The notes: generated by a model not told the origin, from the sequence alone. Shown: positions 23,050 through 35,319, numbered from the stretch's first letter. The stretch is DNA of 64,000 nt from Mimachlamys varia (GCA_947623455.1 OX392543.1:13142757-13206756); one strand, 5' to 3'. Numbers and translations are program-made.

Positions 23050-23520
23050 CGTCCGGAGGCTGGGAGGCCATCCTATCCCATCAGTCAGATATTCTGTATC
23101 AGATGACCTTCACCCTAGTCGGACTCTTCGACGCAAGGAGTACTGATGCTAAATAGATTCATTTCCATTTCAGCTGCACTCATCCCTCCAGTAACAAGCG
23201 AATTCAGCCCCAAGCTCGGAAACAACCAATATTGAAGCACTCAAATCAGTACGATTATATGCCCCTCATGGGACTATCATGGAGGGGTACATGATATCGG
23301 ATCCCTACATATAACCATAAAGATCCTTGCACCTCAATATTGATTATTCGCCAGGGCTAAAAACCTTGTTAAAGGGGGGCAGAGCACAACTGAAATTTCA
23401 TAAATCTATTTAGCTTCAGTACCCCAGACGCCAAATCGTCCAACTAGAGCTCAGATCACCCTTCCAGATCTATACCTGACCAGGGGTCTGTCCACTTGCA
23501 GTAAGACAGTCCTGTTAAAA
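23050..23520. repeat. inverted repeat pair (fold-back element)
   Basis: 23100-23190, reverse complemented, matches 23365-23450: both carry 'tctatttagc.tcagtac.cc' and 'gtcc.actag'. Arms of roughly 100 bp surround about 180 bp. It looks like an old fold-back or TIR element. The right arm overlaps the small exon at 23476-23511, so either the element supplied that exon or the exon call is an artefact of it. Confidence 0.55.
23476..23511 (-). CDS. repeat-exon gene, exon 5 (36 bp)
   Basis: The acceptor is an excellent poly-T run then aacag; the donor is gtatag. The exon is symmetric phase 2 and reads R-TVLLQVDRPLV-R across the joins, open in the frame set by exon 4 and leading in phase into the GC-rich exon. 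It lies within an inverted repeat pair, so it may have been exonised from a repeat. A further possible exon on this strand, ending at a donor near 23047, is not included because no in-phase acceptor was found. Confidence 0.5.
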
Positions 23521-23799
23521 AAAAAAAAACATATTTAATAGCATCATTTTGGTATATGTTTAACATAAATTGGGAAAAATGAAATGGTAATAAAAAATTT
23601 TCTTTGTAACATTTTGCTGATTTGCAGTATTTTTCCGATCACCCAGCACATATGTAATATTAATCCAAATCATCATTAATGTATCAATTGGGAAAAATTA
23701 GCTAAGTCGTGGAAAAAAATCTTTCAAAATTATGATACAACAGATAAAACTTATAGCTGAATGCAAAAACAGTATTTATATGGTACAGATCAAAGTAGA

Positions 23800-24290
23800 A
23801 CTGTCGTCAGGGGGCCAACTCATACCCCCCAGCCCCTTAAAGTTATTTGTACAAAAAATGAGGGGCACATCTTCATACTGTACTGTCTATCCCCACAAAA
23901 TTTTAAAAGATTTGTTGAAAACTGAGGGAATGCATAGCCGGACAAAATTGTGTTCATTTACAATAAGGGGAATAACTCTCTGAAAAGGGTAAAAAATGCA
24001 AAGGGTCAAAAATGTTTATTAACTTCAGGGGCACATTAACATACTGTACTGTCTATTCCCATAAAATTTTAAAAAGATCCGTTGAAAACTAAGTGAATGC
24101 TTAGCCGGACAAAATTGTGGTCATTCTTTACATAAAAGGGGGACAACTCTATGTAAAAAGGGGAATAACTTTCTGAAAAAGGGTTGAAAATGCAAATTTT
24201 AAAAGATCTGTTGAAAACTGAGCGAATGCATAGCGGAACAAAATTGTGTCTTCAGACGGATGGACGGACGGACAAAGATATCTTTATTCT
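23800..24290 (+). repeat. degenerate tandem array, 'catagccggacaaaattgtg' family
   Basis: Three units are marked by 'agccggacaaaattgtg' (about 23936, 24103) and 'agcggaacaaaattgtgtc' (24229), with 'gggga.aactct' words, ending in 'agacggatggacggacggac'. Same family as the longer array at 27100-28150. Confidence 0.75.
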
Positions 24291-25037
24291 TTTTTAAATA
24301 CAGACATGTCTATTCTAAATAAAAATATCTTTAATTTGAATACAGATATCTATATATGTGTTTCAATCTGAAGATTTAGCATTGAAAATAGAAAAAAATA
24401 ATTGCTATCCAACATCCATATACATGAAATGCCATCGATCTAGCACCAGTGGCACAGGGTATTGTGAAGATATCTGTAATAGAAGCATCTTTATTTTCCA
24501 TATGAATAGAGATATAACTTTAATATTTTGAGATATCTGTATTTAATGGATAAAAACCCAAACAGCTAGCTGTAGTTCTATCTCTTAAAAATCATTAATA
24601 TTTCAGAAGGACAGAAAAGGTTTCTACCAATATATATATTTGTTAACAAATGGTGAAACCAGTGTTTCATCTTGGTTTTAATGAAAGCATGTCATGATAG
24701 GAAGTGGATGTTTTGGACCAAAAAATAAATCATCAATAATTTACTTTTTATTTTAATTTGTGTTAGTATGTCTATATTTACAATTGTATGGCATTGCCAT
24801 AATATAACTCTACCAAATTCAGTTGGCATTGATAAGGCAATGAATGCCCTTGATAGATTATTGACGTCATCATTAAAATGACACTGTTATTGTTACATGG
24901 GATACCACTGACTATCCCCTGCCGTTGGCTGTTCTACCCATTGTGATGAACAAACATACACATGATAGATACATTATTTGAGGTAAAGGCTTTGAAAGGA
25001 AAAGGGAATTTTTCAGATGAACAGATTTTAACTAAAC
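24291..25037. other. repeat-derived intron sequence
   Basis: 24290-24560 holds GATATC-type words ('aatacagatatct') and then 'ggataaaaacccaaacagct' at 24548, which matches the right end of the TIR element at 42105-43443, so it is a partial copy. The remainder is AT-rich with a 'cagttggcattgat' word at 24820. Confidence 0.55.
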
Positions 25038-25124
25038 TGCTTTTAGTTGGTATTCTTATAAGGCCATCATTGAATTTGCCTTTGTTCAGTTGGCATTCAT
25101 GTAGCCTATGAATACCAACTGAAA
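25038..25124. repeat. short inverted repeat of dispersed 'cagttggcatt' family
   Basis: 'ctgcttttagttggtattc' (25038) is inverted as 'gaataccaactgaaagcag' (25104). Similar 'cagttggcatt' or 'ccagttggaatt' words with 'tgaatttgcctttgt' occur at 24820, 25064, 38336 and about 53065, so it is a small dispersed family. Confidence 0.6.
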
Positions 25125-25559
25125 GCAGTGCAATACTTAAGTATGCTGTATTTTATCAATACTAGGTTCTTAATTTTTTATATTGTCAACATTTACAGAT
25201 GCAAAATTAAGGTTTTCAAATAATATTAATTCTGTCATATTTGACAAAACTTTTCTTTTACATATATTTCAAGTCAATAAATGATTAATACACCCGTTCA
25301 CGGAATGTTGTACAATAGTTTGTTGTGATCTTTCATCTGATTCAGTCATATTTATACCCAATTAATTATTTACCCAAAATTCAGGGGAGTTAATCCAATC
25401 AAGTATCATTATTTAAACCAAACATTTTCTTACATATCATAACAATGAAAATGAAAGCTATGTTTTTAATTTTTTCTCTACATTCTACATAGTAACATTG
25501 TGTTATCATGTTTTGTTATATTGTGGATATGGTTATAAATAAAATAGTTTTGTTCAAAC

Positions 25560-26600
25560 TACTAGGGATGAGATGTGGGGGGGGGATTTCCCCATTCACA
25601 ACAAGGAGGTAAGATATTCCGTTATTCTCTTACCCTGGACAGGGATATCTGCAATTTTACCGTTGTGAGATTTTCTTAATATACCTCTACTTTATTTACT
25701 CTCTATAAAAGTTCACTGGTTGAATCGGCTATATTCCCACTTTTGTCTTGACTTCGCTTAGCTGTGTTTTAGTCTGAGAATTAAAACACACCTGCCTTCT
25801 TGTGTTTCCGCCAAGCCAATCGGGCGAGAGGTGGGCGGAGCTTGTTGCCGAGCTTGCTCACTGATTGGTTATTGCCGCGAGAGATGTGGCGGAGCTTGTC
25901 ACAGAACGTGCCACCTATGTTTATATCGTTATATTAAAACGGTTAAGGTATGGGATTGAGGGATAGCAAGTTTCTGGTTTCCTTCAACCATGCCTATTTT
26001 TGAGGCCTCGCCTCGGGAAATAGACCTGGTCATTGGAAACTAGAAACTTGCTATATCCCTCAACCCTATACTCAAACTGTATATTATCTCACACAAGGGT
26101 TGAGACATTAGCTATACATGCTTAGTGCAGATTCTCAACAATTGTTTGATACCATAGTGACAATGCCATGGCATCACAGCAACATTACAATGACGACACA
26201 TCAACATTGTCTTGCATTGATATAACGTCAATATTAGATAATTATATAAGAGAATTAACAGGGTAAAAGAAAAATAATCATTTAACTTAATTGGTAGTGA
26301 TACAGGGGGATCTCAACCTTCTTGGTAAGATTCTTACAACTGGTAAACTGCCAAACATGAAGCTTACTCTCCAGTTGAGATCCCCATCTCATCCAAAAGG
26401 GGGAGGGGGTGAAAGATTCTATTGATATCACCCTGGGGTTAAGGCAAGCTTCACATGCTCTTTGGACTTACTCAACAATTGTATGACGTCATAAAAGCAT
26501 CAATACCATGATGTCATGGCAACAATACATGTACAATGTCAAGTCAACATTCAATCATGTCACATCAGCATTGACTTGCATTCATGAAACATCAATATTG
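25560..26600. repeat. hairpin and tandem repeat cluster
   Basis: At 25945-26075, 'gggattgagggatagcaagt' is inverted as 'acttgctatatccctcaacc', with a second inner hairpin, so the segment folds on itself. 25800-25910 is GC-richer with repeated 'gcggagcttgt' words and CCAAT/GC-box-like motifs. 26128-26235 and 26468-26600 are diverged direct copies ('ctcaacaattgt', 'caatattgaatga'-like ends). No gene seen. Confidence 0.55.
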
Positions 26601-27099
26601 AATGAAGCCCGCTAGGGCTTCATGCTAAATATGGATGTAACGGCTGACCTTTCATAGCACTATGAAGTTAAAAAAAATGACTTTCAATCCATATATTTAC
26701 ATTTTTACTATAACACAGATACTGAATTTCATTTATATTTTTTCCAAATAATTAGTTTATTAGCTGCGCTTCTATAGGCGTCGTCATTTAAACGACATTG
26801 GCGGAACAGCCCAGCTTGAATACATTTGGCGCCAATGATAATGATGAGTCATTTGAGCGTTTGACACAAGGGCAATCTCCATGTTATTCGAAGCAGTGCG
26901 AAAAGACTCATTAAACAAGCTTGATATGTGACGTCATAATTAAACCATGTGCCACGTCTTGAGAACCATTGCTTTCATACTTTTATGAAAGGCATTTTTA
27001 CTGGTAATGTTCATATAGTGGGTTGCAGCGCAAATGTAAATATAGTACCTTTAGAATCTAGAACTGTTGCGAGGATGGCTGACTAAAACCCATCCCCCC
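26601..27099. other. intron, nothing recognised
   Basis: No repeat or exon recognised, apart from a mildly CG-richer patch around 26760-26850. Confidence 0.4.
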
Positions 27100-28150
27100 C
27101 CCCTGCACCCCAATGAGATAAAATAGATGATAAAATAACTAAAAGGTGGATAACTCTTTCAAAATAAAATTTTACATCTGAGGGGATAACTCCATATTGG
27201 TTTAATCATTTCCACAAAAGAAATATGTTGCATAGCCAGACGAAACTATGTTCATTTTAAGGGGGATAACTCTTTGTTAAGGGTAAAAAATGTTTAGTCA
27301 TTTTAGGGGGTACAGATAGGATCCATATATTGTAGTGGCTATTTCCGATTTTTTTGGTAAAAAAAATCCATTAAAAAAGGAGCACATGCATAGCCGGACA
27401 AATTTGTGTTCATTTTTTACATAAAAGGGAGATAACTCTATGTAAAGTATCTAAAATATAAAGTTACTTGAGGGGGCACATCTCCATATTTTATTGGCTG
27501 TTCACACAGTATTTTAAAAAGATCCATTGAAAAAAGACCTAATGCATAGGTGGACAAAATTGTGTTTATTTTTAACAAAAGAAGGGGGACAACTCTCTGT
27601 AAAATTATCTAAAATATAAAGTTACTTGAAGGGGCACATCTCCATATTTTACTAGCAATTTCAACAAAATTTGTAAGAGATCCATTGAAAAAAGAGCTAA
27701 TGCATAGCCGGACAAAATTGTGTTCATTTTTTACAAAAGAAGGGGGACAACTCTATGTAAAATTATCTAAAATATAAAGTTACTTGAGGGCGGGGGGGGG
27801 GGGGGCCATCTCCATATCTTAATCTTATCATTGATCATTTTTTACATAAAAGGGGGACAACTCTATGTAAAATATAAAGTTACTTGAGGGGGCACGTCTC
27901 CATATTCTACAGGCTATTCCCACAAAATTAAAAAAAAAAACATTGAAACAAGAAGGAATGCATAGCAAGCCCAAATTGTATTCATTTTTTATAATAAAGG
28001 GGGATAACTATGTAAAGGGTCGAAAATGCAAAGTTACTTAAGGGGCACATCTCCATATTAAACTGGATTCCATCACCACACCCCCAATTTCGGGGGGTTT
28101 AATATACTTGTAAAAGTACTGAAGGACAGACAGATGGTCAATGAATAGGC
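27100..28150 (+). repeat. roughly 157-bp tandem array (about 6 units)
   Basis: The marker 'catagccggacaaaattgtg' or variants recurs at about 27233, 27390, 27545, 27703 and 27962, with spacing 155-158 bp in the regular part. 'agggggacaactctatgtaa' recurs in each unit. Ends with 'aaggacagacagatgg', a GACG-type tail. Unit size and architecture resemble the core arrays of non-autonomous Helitron-like elements described in bivalves; the family link is inference. Confidence 0.8.
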
Positions 28151-28452
28151 ATGTCCCTATTATCAATATTCATAAATCAATTTAAAGTAACACAGGATAG
28201 TACTAGCTTAACAAAAAGGGATTGCTATACAATGTAGATGACATAAGACTGAAATAAAACTATTATCTATAAATCTTAACTGTGGGACACATGTTGATTG
28301 AAATTGAATTGCCATAAAATAGCACAAATAATTGTGGTATACAACTGCAACCTGATCAGGGAAAATGAATTGAAATTATCCCAAACAGGGTACATGTAGA
28401 TTTTGTTTATCAAGCATAACAAAGTTAATTGATAAATAGCAAACATATTTAC

Positions 28453-28515
28453 CTGTCGGCCTGGGGTAGTTCGCTTGCGACATTGGTCACAGGTCGGCTG
28501 TGCCTAATGTCCATC
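28453..28515 (-). CDS. repeat-exon gene, exon 4 (63 bp)
   Basis: Acceptor tattttcatttgcag and donor gtaaat. Symmetric phase 2. Reads WMDIRHSRPVTNVASELPQA-D after completing the TG+G codon from exon 3; the other two frames contain stops. The phase matches exons 3 and 5. No family recognised. Confidence 0.6.
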
Positions 28516-28771
28516 CTGCAAATGAAAATATATGCATGATTATCTCCCTTGAAATGTGAACAAAATCTGAATATGTGGTCATTACATTTAAAATTGACTT
28601 GTAATTAGATTTAAGTTTGTTATTATCATCAATCATTAAATTTTCAAATATGAAAGATGGCTATTTATCTGGTAAAAAGTTTAGTTATCTGCATGTAGAA
28701 ACAATTCGAAAGGAAGAATATTCACAGGGTGTAAACCTAAAGAGGGATAAAATGTATAATTATATACATAC

Positions 28772-28806
28772 CAGAACCGCTGATGGGTTTCCCTTCCAGC
28801 TCTCAT
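28772..28806 (-). CDS. repeat-exon gene, start codon in exon 3
   Basis: Exon 3 spans 28814-28772 on the minus strand with an excellent acceptor (cactctctctttacag) and a good donor (gtatgt). ATG at 28806-28804 begins MRAGRETHQRF, then TG joins the next exon. Read upstream through exon 2 the same frame stays open back to an in-frame TGA near the end of exon 1 with no other ATG in frame, so this is the first start in frame. The full predicted CDS (35+63+36+410+38 bases) is 582 bases, 193 residues. Confidence 0.55.
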
Positions 28807-28939
28807 GGACAACGCTGTAAAGAGAGAGTGAAGAATTTCAATTATGGTATTCGCTGTAATTAGCACACAAGCGCATATAAAAAGTTGTGCTTAATAGGAT
28901 GACAAAAATCTTTTTTTTGAAAGTCATTAAGTGTGATGT

Positions 28940-29025
28940 CAATCTGATTAAAATACAGATCCTCACTATAACTATTGTGTGTACACACGTTAATAATAGT
29001 GAAGATCTGTATTTTAATCAGATCA
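28940..29025. repeat. hairpin repeat
   Basis: 'ctgattaaaatacagatcct' at about 28943 is inverted as 'agatctgtattttaatcag' at about 29003, with about 30 bases between arms. A MITE-like palindrome within the first introns of the minus-strand gene. Confidence 0.65.
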
Positions 29026-29099
29026 GTGTAATGTAGTGTACCCAAAATTGGTAGTTCTCAAATGCGTTATTGTCATATACCAATATCTGTTAGGGGTTT

Positions 29100-30420
29100 T
29101 TGTTTAGTTAAAACATGTGGAGGGGGGGTGCAATTATAGAGAAGGGGTGCTAATTACGACAATTAAATCCAGGAAGTGGAACAATTATGTTGTAGTTATA
29201 GCCAAATTGTGGAAATGGTTCCTATATTTTACCAAATTTTACCAAAATCACAAAGTATTTAATACAGGTATCATCTTTTTAAAAATAGAGTACAATATTT
29301 CAGTTAAGATGTTAGATCTAACATGGGATTTCTTGATCAATTATTTAAATTGCTAACTTTTAAAGAGATACTAGGGGTAAAATGCAGTTTTTTCAAGGGG
29401 ATTGGACTAGAATTTTGGCCGAAAAACAACCACTGGGAAACAATTATTAAGCCAGGGAAAAAGAAATAATTTTTACAAAAAGGGGCATAACTCTAACAAA
29501 TGTTGTTGAAATTGGATGAAAAGTGAAAGGGCACAACTATATATAGATTGAATTTATTTACAAAAAGGGGAATAACTCTAAAACAAATAGTGTCGAAATT
29601 TCGCGAAATTGAAAAGGACACAGCTATATAGGCCAGATCCTGCATAGAAATATACTGTACATGGAGACTGGAGAAAACGTTTTTTGAAATATTTTCATTT
29701 TTTTTTTAATTTTCCCTTTGGTACCCCACCATAATCACCCTGGATTTTAAAGAATAACCTTTACTTCCCCTAGTGGGCCCCATCCCTCCGTCCCCCTGGC
29801 GGTCAGTCCAACCATTTATATACATATGTAACAGTGAAACCCCATCACCCAAAGAATACCTGGCACTAAATATGGACAGTTTCCTGTAATTCTTAAGAGG
29901 GATCTTACACTATTTAGACAATATCTATATTTTGTCAATCGTTCAGTAGAGGCATATATTTTAAATAATTAACTATCCCTTTTTGGGTCCCATCCCTCGG
30001 CCCAGTCCAACCAGTTATACAAATTAAATCCCCTTCACCCAAGTATGCTTCAAACCAAATTTGGACATTAATATCATGTCAATGCTTCAGAAGACAGGAT
30101 TAGAAAAAAATACATGTATTTCCCATTTTGGGCCTCAGCCCTAATAAAACTGTTCACAACTAATGAAACCCACGCCTCTGTGCAACCCCCACCACACTCA
30201 TCTATATCAAGAGTTCAATATTAAGAATTGAAGAAAGTCCCAAGGGTTCCCGACCCACCATTACTACAATATTGAATCCCCTTCCCCGAAGGTTTTTGTT
30301 TTTCTAAATTTGGTCAAAATCTGTTATGTGGTTCATGACTAGAAGCACGGGATTTATAAGAAACGTTGACGGACGGCCGACGGACGCTGTGCCACGGCAT
30401 CGAGCTCATCGATCACTGCC
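29100..30420 (+). repeat. degenerate array with GACG tail, Helitron-like relative
   Basis: Repeated 'aggggcataactct' words at 29460-29600 are followed by 'gggccccatccctccgtccc', 'gggtcccatccctcggccc' and 'gggcctcagccct' blocks (29780, 29985, 30130) with 'cagtccaacca'. It ends in 'gacggacggccgacggacg' and 'ccacggcatcgagctcatcg'. The same order of parts, in cleaner form, is seen at 38610-39379. Confidence 0.55.
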
Positions 30421-30528
30421 CTTCTGACAAGTGATCATGAACTAGTAACCATGGAGATGTGTCGTTTGTCGATTCTATCTAAATCCCTTTTATATGTAAA
30501 TACTCTGAATACCCTAGCCTAAACCTAC

Positions 30529-30588
30529 CTGTACAAGTTTGCAGGTCCCTGTGATCTGAGCAGCTACTCACATTACCAAATGGTAGGC
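30529..30588 (-). other. repeat-exon gene, 5' UTR exon 2
   Basis: Donor CTTGTACAG then gtaggt is strong. The acceptor (aaataaaatag) is poor in pyrimidines, so the 5' boundary is less certain. The exon contains a two-codon upstream ORF (GTA ATG TGA). Its only open frame continues into the exon 3 frame without an ATG. Confidence 0.4.
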
Positions 30589-30916
30589 CTATTTTATTTA
30601 CAACATTACTCTTGGAAAAGAACATCTAATCATTTGAAAAGTCAGCCTTCAAGGACGTTTAACAGGAGATTTGCGTCTCTATTTCTAACATTGATAGGTT
30701 CAAGATCATATAATCAGTTATTGAAAGCTTTTAAGCCATTTCCATGTGTACGATAATTGGTCAAACAATAAAAGTACTTCTTCGTCAAAAAGATGCATAA
30801 AAAGGCATTCAATATCACAATTCACTGAGTCAGAAATTAAACCTATACGACAGTATCAATTTCACAGCATGATAAAGTCATAGTTTGCTATAGTAATGAA
30901 AATCTGTTGGACTTAC

Positions 30917-30965
30917 CCAAATGTCAATCCATGATAGCTGACTGCGCGGGAAAAAGTGACGCGAA
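30917..30965 (-). other. repeat-exon gene, 5' UTR exon 1
   Basis: Ends CATTTGG then gtaagt (consensus donor at 30916-30911, minus strand). Contains ATG GAT TGA, a two-codon upstream ORF whose TGA also closes the main frame upstream. The transcription start is estimated from the promoter signals just above it. Confidence 0.45.
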
Positions 30966-31065
30966 CTTTCAGCTCACCGGGTCTAGTATATGGACAGTAC
31001 GCTTTGATTGGTCGAAAACTAAACACGTACTCAGTTTTGCATTGACGCCGGGGAACGAGGGTATT
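30960..31065 (-). promoter_or_regulatory. candidate promoter of minus-strand gene
   Basis: On the minus strand a CCAAT box (cgaccaatcaaag, 31014-31002) lies roughly 90 bases upstream of the exon 1 donor, in a locally CpG-containing stretch (cccgcgcag, acgtgttt, cgccggg complement). Position and composition suit a TATA-less promoter. Confidence 0.4.
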
Positions 31066-31079
31066 TGAGGGGTCGGTTA

Positions 31080-33289
31080 TAAACAGGCAGCTATTCTGAT
31101 TGAAATTGTAGGAAAATTACTTAGTGAAGAAACACCAAAATATATGTCTTTTCTTGAAAATAATATCAACCTTTTACTATCCTGGTTTTTACACATGCAA
31201 CGTTTTGTTTTAACAGACTTTCTAGCCATGTCCCCCATATGAACCCCAGCAAAGGTGTGATTCTGTCGGTTGCAAAAAACTGTTCATGGCAATATTTCTG
31301 ACAAATTATGTGCAAGACAATCATCAGACAGTGTAATATATATTGAATTTCAGCAAAAGGCAGATTGTAATTTTTAATCAAACTCATGTGATTTAAACCT
31401 ATAATCTAATCATGTGTATACCAGATATATAAACCAGGAATACACAGTTTGACCAGAACGTGGCTAAATTCAAAATTTTATTAAATACTACATATATCGG
31501 ACTCTTAATAAAAAAGAATCGAATGGTACTAGTATTCAAAATACAAAAGTTTGTGATATTGGCCGTTAAACAGAGGTGAATCAAGAAATTCCGAATGTGG
31601 GGTTCCAAATCTGTTCGTCTCTAATTCAAACTAATTTCATTTCGTGGTAAAAAGAAAAAGCAATTTCATGGAAGCAATTGGTATTCAACAAAATAGGATA
31701 AAAGGTATTATGTTTTCTTCAGTTCCTCGTCCGTACATCTATTCTCAATGAAAACATAAACCAAATGTTTTTTCGATAATTTAATAGCATGCGAGATACG
31801 TGAACAGCAGTGTTTCAGATTTAATTAGTAACATCGCGAATTAACATGAAACTTTAATGTCCACTCTTCCAGTCCAATACACATTCCTGAATGTCACAAT
31901 GAAAAACCCCTGTTGCTAAATACGAATACTACACTGTATAACAAGCATGTGTTCTTCAAACATAAAAACTAATAATTAGGAAAAATATACACATTTATTA
32001 CATTTTTGCCAGTGAAATATATAAAGGATATTCAATGGTTTGCCGTTCAATATCAAATATATTTCATTTGTATGGCAGATTTTTTGTATATTTATACGTG
32101 TGCGTAGCGTAGAATTTTATTTTTATTACATTTCGAAAAAGGCCTTTAAATTCATTGGTTCATTTTTAGCGCTAAAACTACTAGTTTTTGCGTCTATTGC
32201 TGCCACTATTCTGTGACCTTAGACCCCGTGTCATTTTTCCCTCCCGCTACTGAAAATCTTGAACTGCTACCAATCGCATATGATATCTGAACTATCTGAA
32301 AGCCTAAACCTAACAGGAAATGATTTTCCCATGCTATTGTTAATAACTATGATGACTTCAATAATTTATATGGGATTTGTAACAAAGAAATCAATTATTA
32401 CGTCTCTGCTCTTGGTCGACCTCTCGCGTGTATGTACATACTTTGCTGTGTTAAACTTTGATTATATAATCGCGCCATAGCCAACGACCCTGATATTGAT
32501 TTCAATGATATATTACCTTGTACATGTGCGTAAACCAAAATACTTGACCAATTTGTCGGTCGGAAATATTAATTCGTAATTAATTTACAGTGTAAATCCG
32601 CCCTCTGAATTTGATATTTTTATTTACGAGTTACTTCCCCTGATCGTCACTAACGTTGTGATATATCGTTTTCCTACTTAATATTGTACCGAGTATACAA
32701 TTTTTAATGAGAAAGTATCAGAACTTGCATACTGTACATATGAATTGGCAAAACACTTGATTTATTGAAAATAACGCTTAATACTTTTCTATGGCGAGCA
32801 AAAGCTCGTGGTTTTATAAATTACAAATGTACGTTCTCTGTGCTTCACATATCACTATATACTGTAGGTTCACACTTTTTTTGTTTCAATGAAACTTTAT
32901 CGAAACCTGTATAGTCTACATAGCAATTGACACAATATAATTTATTTATATTATTTCCCTGGTGTGCAAAACCTTTAGATGTAAATTCCCGTAATTCAGT
33001 GTGGTCCTATACATACATAGCTAGGTCACGGCCAACATACATGTAGTTTCCCCTGTTTTGCATATGAACTTGATAATTAGGCCTAGAGATGTAAGTGAAT
33101 ATGACATATTTGCATGCCATTATTTGCTCCAGCTTGGTAAAGATATCGTAATAGGCCGTCGTTCTTTTGGAACAACAATTTAATTGTTTACTGTGACATT
33201 TTATGACAAATTGGATAGTTCGAACTATCATTTGTAAGGAGAGATATGTTTGCGAACCCTTTCGGGTTTTTTTAATCTAATATCCATTG
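31080..33289. other. spacer, no gene seen
   Basis: AT-rich sequence between the minus-strand gene promoter and the right arm. Open frames up to 74 codons here (for example 32259-32480, hydrophobic) have no splice, homology or codon-bias support. Confidence 0.45.
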
Positions 33290-33379
33290 TGCTAGGCCTA
33301 ACAACCATCAGCTGGAATTAAATTCTTTGTGAAAGAGGGGACAAAGCTAGCTGGGGCACGAGTAATTCTTCTTGCGGCT

Positions 33380-33484
33380 TCGTATATATATCGTCATTGC
33401 TGGGCAGTGTGTCTATTGTGAAGATGATACAAGTTTGAAGAATCTGTCCTGCAGGGCGGACAGCCTGGATCCTAAGACCCCAAA
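33380..33484 (+). other. right transcription unit, TATA box and exon 1
   Basis: TATATATA at about 33384, then 'gaagatgatacaagtttgaa' and a donor CCCCAAA followed by gtaagt (33485). An ATG within it opens only a four-residue frame (MIQV). Donor and TATA are conserved in the left copy. In another frame it could read EDDTSLKNLSCRADSLDPKT and join exon 2, but a stop follows within exon 2 and the left copy is frameshifted. Confidence 0.5.
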
Positions 33485-34455
33485 GTAAGTAAAGCTTAAA
33501 GTTATGAAGGGATTAGTGTAACAAAATTAAATTAAACTGGAATGCTGTTGTCTGTCTTACGACTTTTGTTCACAAAACAAGTTTCAAGAAAAAAACAATA
33601 AATATACCAGTATGAAGGATACTTTCACTTGTACACAACATAACTATAAAAAAAGAGAGCTACTTCAATTGTTTGTGGAGTAACGCCTATTTCTTGAGAC
33701 TTTTGACCAAATCACTGCACATATTTAAATGATATTTGAAATTGTTATTGCATGCATAGAGAGGGCACAAATTGAATGTAAGATGGGGTCAAAGAGGAAA
33801 CCTTTTATAAACATATTGTGGGCTGAATAGCGACGACATAGGTTTAGACAAAAAAAATAGGACAGTCTTATTTAAAATAAATTCATCTATGTTTAAAGAA
33901 TGTTACAAGTATATTAAGACTCACAGTTTAGCAAATATGTGCATATTTGTTGAAATTAATATTCAGGTAAATTATAGGGAGAAAGGTGGACTGTTAATTA
34001 TTACAATGAACACCCTTAAATTCTTGATTATTCCGTTTTCTTGAAATATCACCTTCGCTCTCTACACCCCCGGAATATGTCATAACAAAACTGAAATCTC
34101 CGTGTGCGGCACCTTGTTGATGAGACAAGAAGACAGGTTCAACCCTTTGATGAACATCAAAAAAATTTTGTGGTCACATAATGGTAAAAGTAGACAGGCT
34201 TTGAAGTCAGTTACGGCTCCTTTGTAATCTTCAAAAGACAGGCATGCAGCCTAGTGATTGGGCATTTTTGTTTTGACCTGAGTGTGCCTTCAGTTTTGCC
34301 ATGACATATTCAAGGGGTGAAGAGAGCATAGGTTTAATAACCCCTGGGTATTGAGGATAATTCCAGGGGTGTAGAGAGCATAGGTGATTGTACTCTCATA
34401 ATCTAGCAACTAAAATTAAATCACTTCTCAAATTTTATTTTAAATCTTTTTGCAG

Positions 34456-34656
34456 AACCAAAAATCAAAAACCATACAAAAGGACGACGAACACCAGGAA
34501 GATGGGACTCACCACCACCACCACCAGAAAGACGAGAACCACAACCACCACCAGGAAGACGTGAACCGGGACCACCAGGAAGACGGGAATGACGACCCAA
34601 CCAGAACCACGAGGAACTATGACCGCCATTATATGACCATGGGATCATGAACAATA
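34456..34656 (+). other. right transcription unit, exon 2
   Basis: Acceptor aaatctttttgcag and donor gtaaga; both conserved in the left copy. The 201-bp exon has 'caccaccaccagaaagac' and 'ccaccaggaagacg' repeats. One frame is open with His/Gln/Asp-rich content (HHHHHQKDEN, HHQEDVN) starting at an ATG-less position and ending at TGA near 34648; other frames stop. Coding status is unsettled. Confidence 0.45.
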
Positions 34657-34915
34657 GTAAGAAAAAGTTTTGTTATCATATTTGCCTGTTTCTGTGACTT
34701 GAACTTTAGACATATTTATTATCTTACTCTGGATGAAAACTTTCTTGCGTCGTTGCAAAAAGAAACGCTCCATTTTAAATTTGATATTACAGTTTTCATG
34801 CATGAGAGTCTTGTTTTCATTTTTAACTATTATTTTCAACAAATTTTGATTTCATGTACGATGTATTGTATGTATCTCCTGGAAATAAAAAAAATTTGTT
34901 GCTTGTATTTTGCAG

Positions 34916-34995
34916 GACAAAGTTCTAGGACTCTTCAGAATGACCATCCCAGACCATAATGGACACACAATAAAATTCGTCAAAAAGTTGAAATA
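34916..34995 (+). other. right transcription unit, exon 3 with AATAAA
   Basis: Acceptor gcttgtattttgcag; exon starts GACAAAGTTCTAGGACTCTT. AATAAA at 34969-34974, as in the left copy. The end is estimated 20-25 bases after the signal. Confidence 0.5.
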
Positions 34996-35319
34996 TTTTA
35001 TTGTTTTTTGAAAATGAATGAAATAAACAACAGACAACATACATGATAAAAACTTATGAATCATATACAACAAACGTGGAACTTAATTTTAATTGTGGCA
35101 TACTCAATGTAGTATTAAAGCCAAATTTATTATACAGTATAACTTGTCAAAACTGGACCTGTCTAATAAAAAAAAAAGGTCTAATTCGGCCTTACTGTTC
35201 AGTCTTGCACTATCATTTACTGATATCCTAACTCTACAAATGGGACACTTAAGAAATAGTCAAACATTTTGGCTCTTGACTTACAGTTTAAAACGGGTTA
35301 TACTGTATATATCCAGCAT

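Noticed and set aside
23047..23145. Candidate minus-strand exon ending at a gtaaat donor
   Set aside because: All plausible acceptors give an in-frame stop when joined to exon 5, except a very short, weak one; left out of the model.
32259..32480. 73-codon hydrophobic frame resembling membrane segments
   Set aside because: AT-rich sequence often gives hydrophobic frames; no other support.
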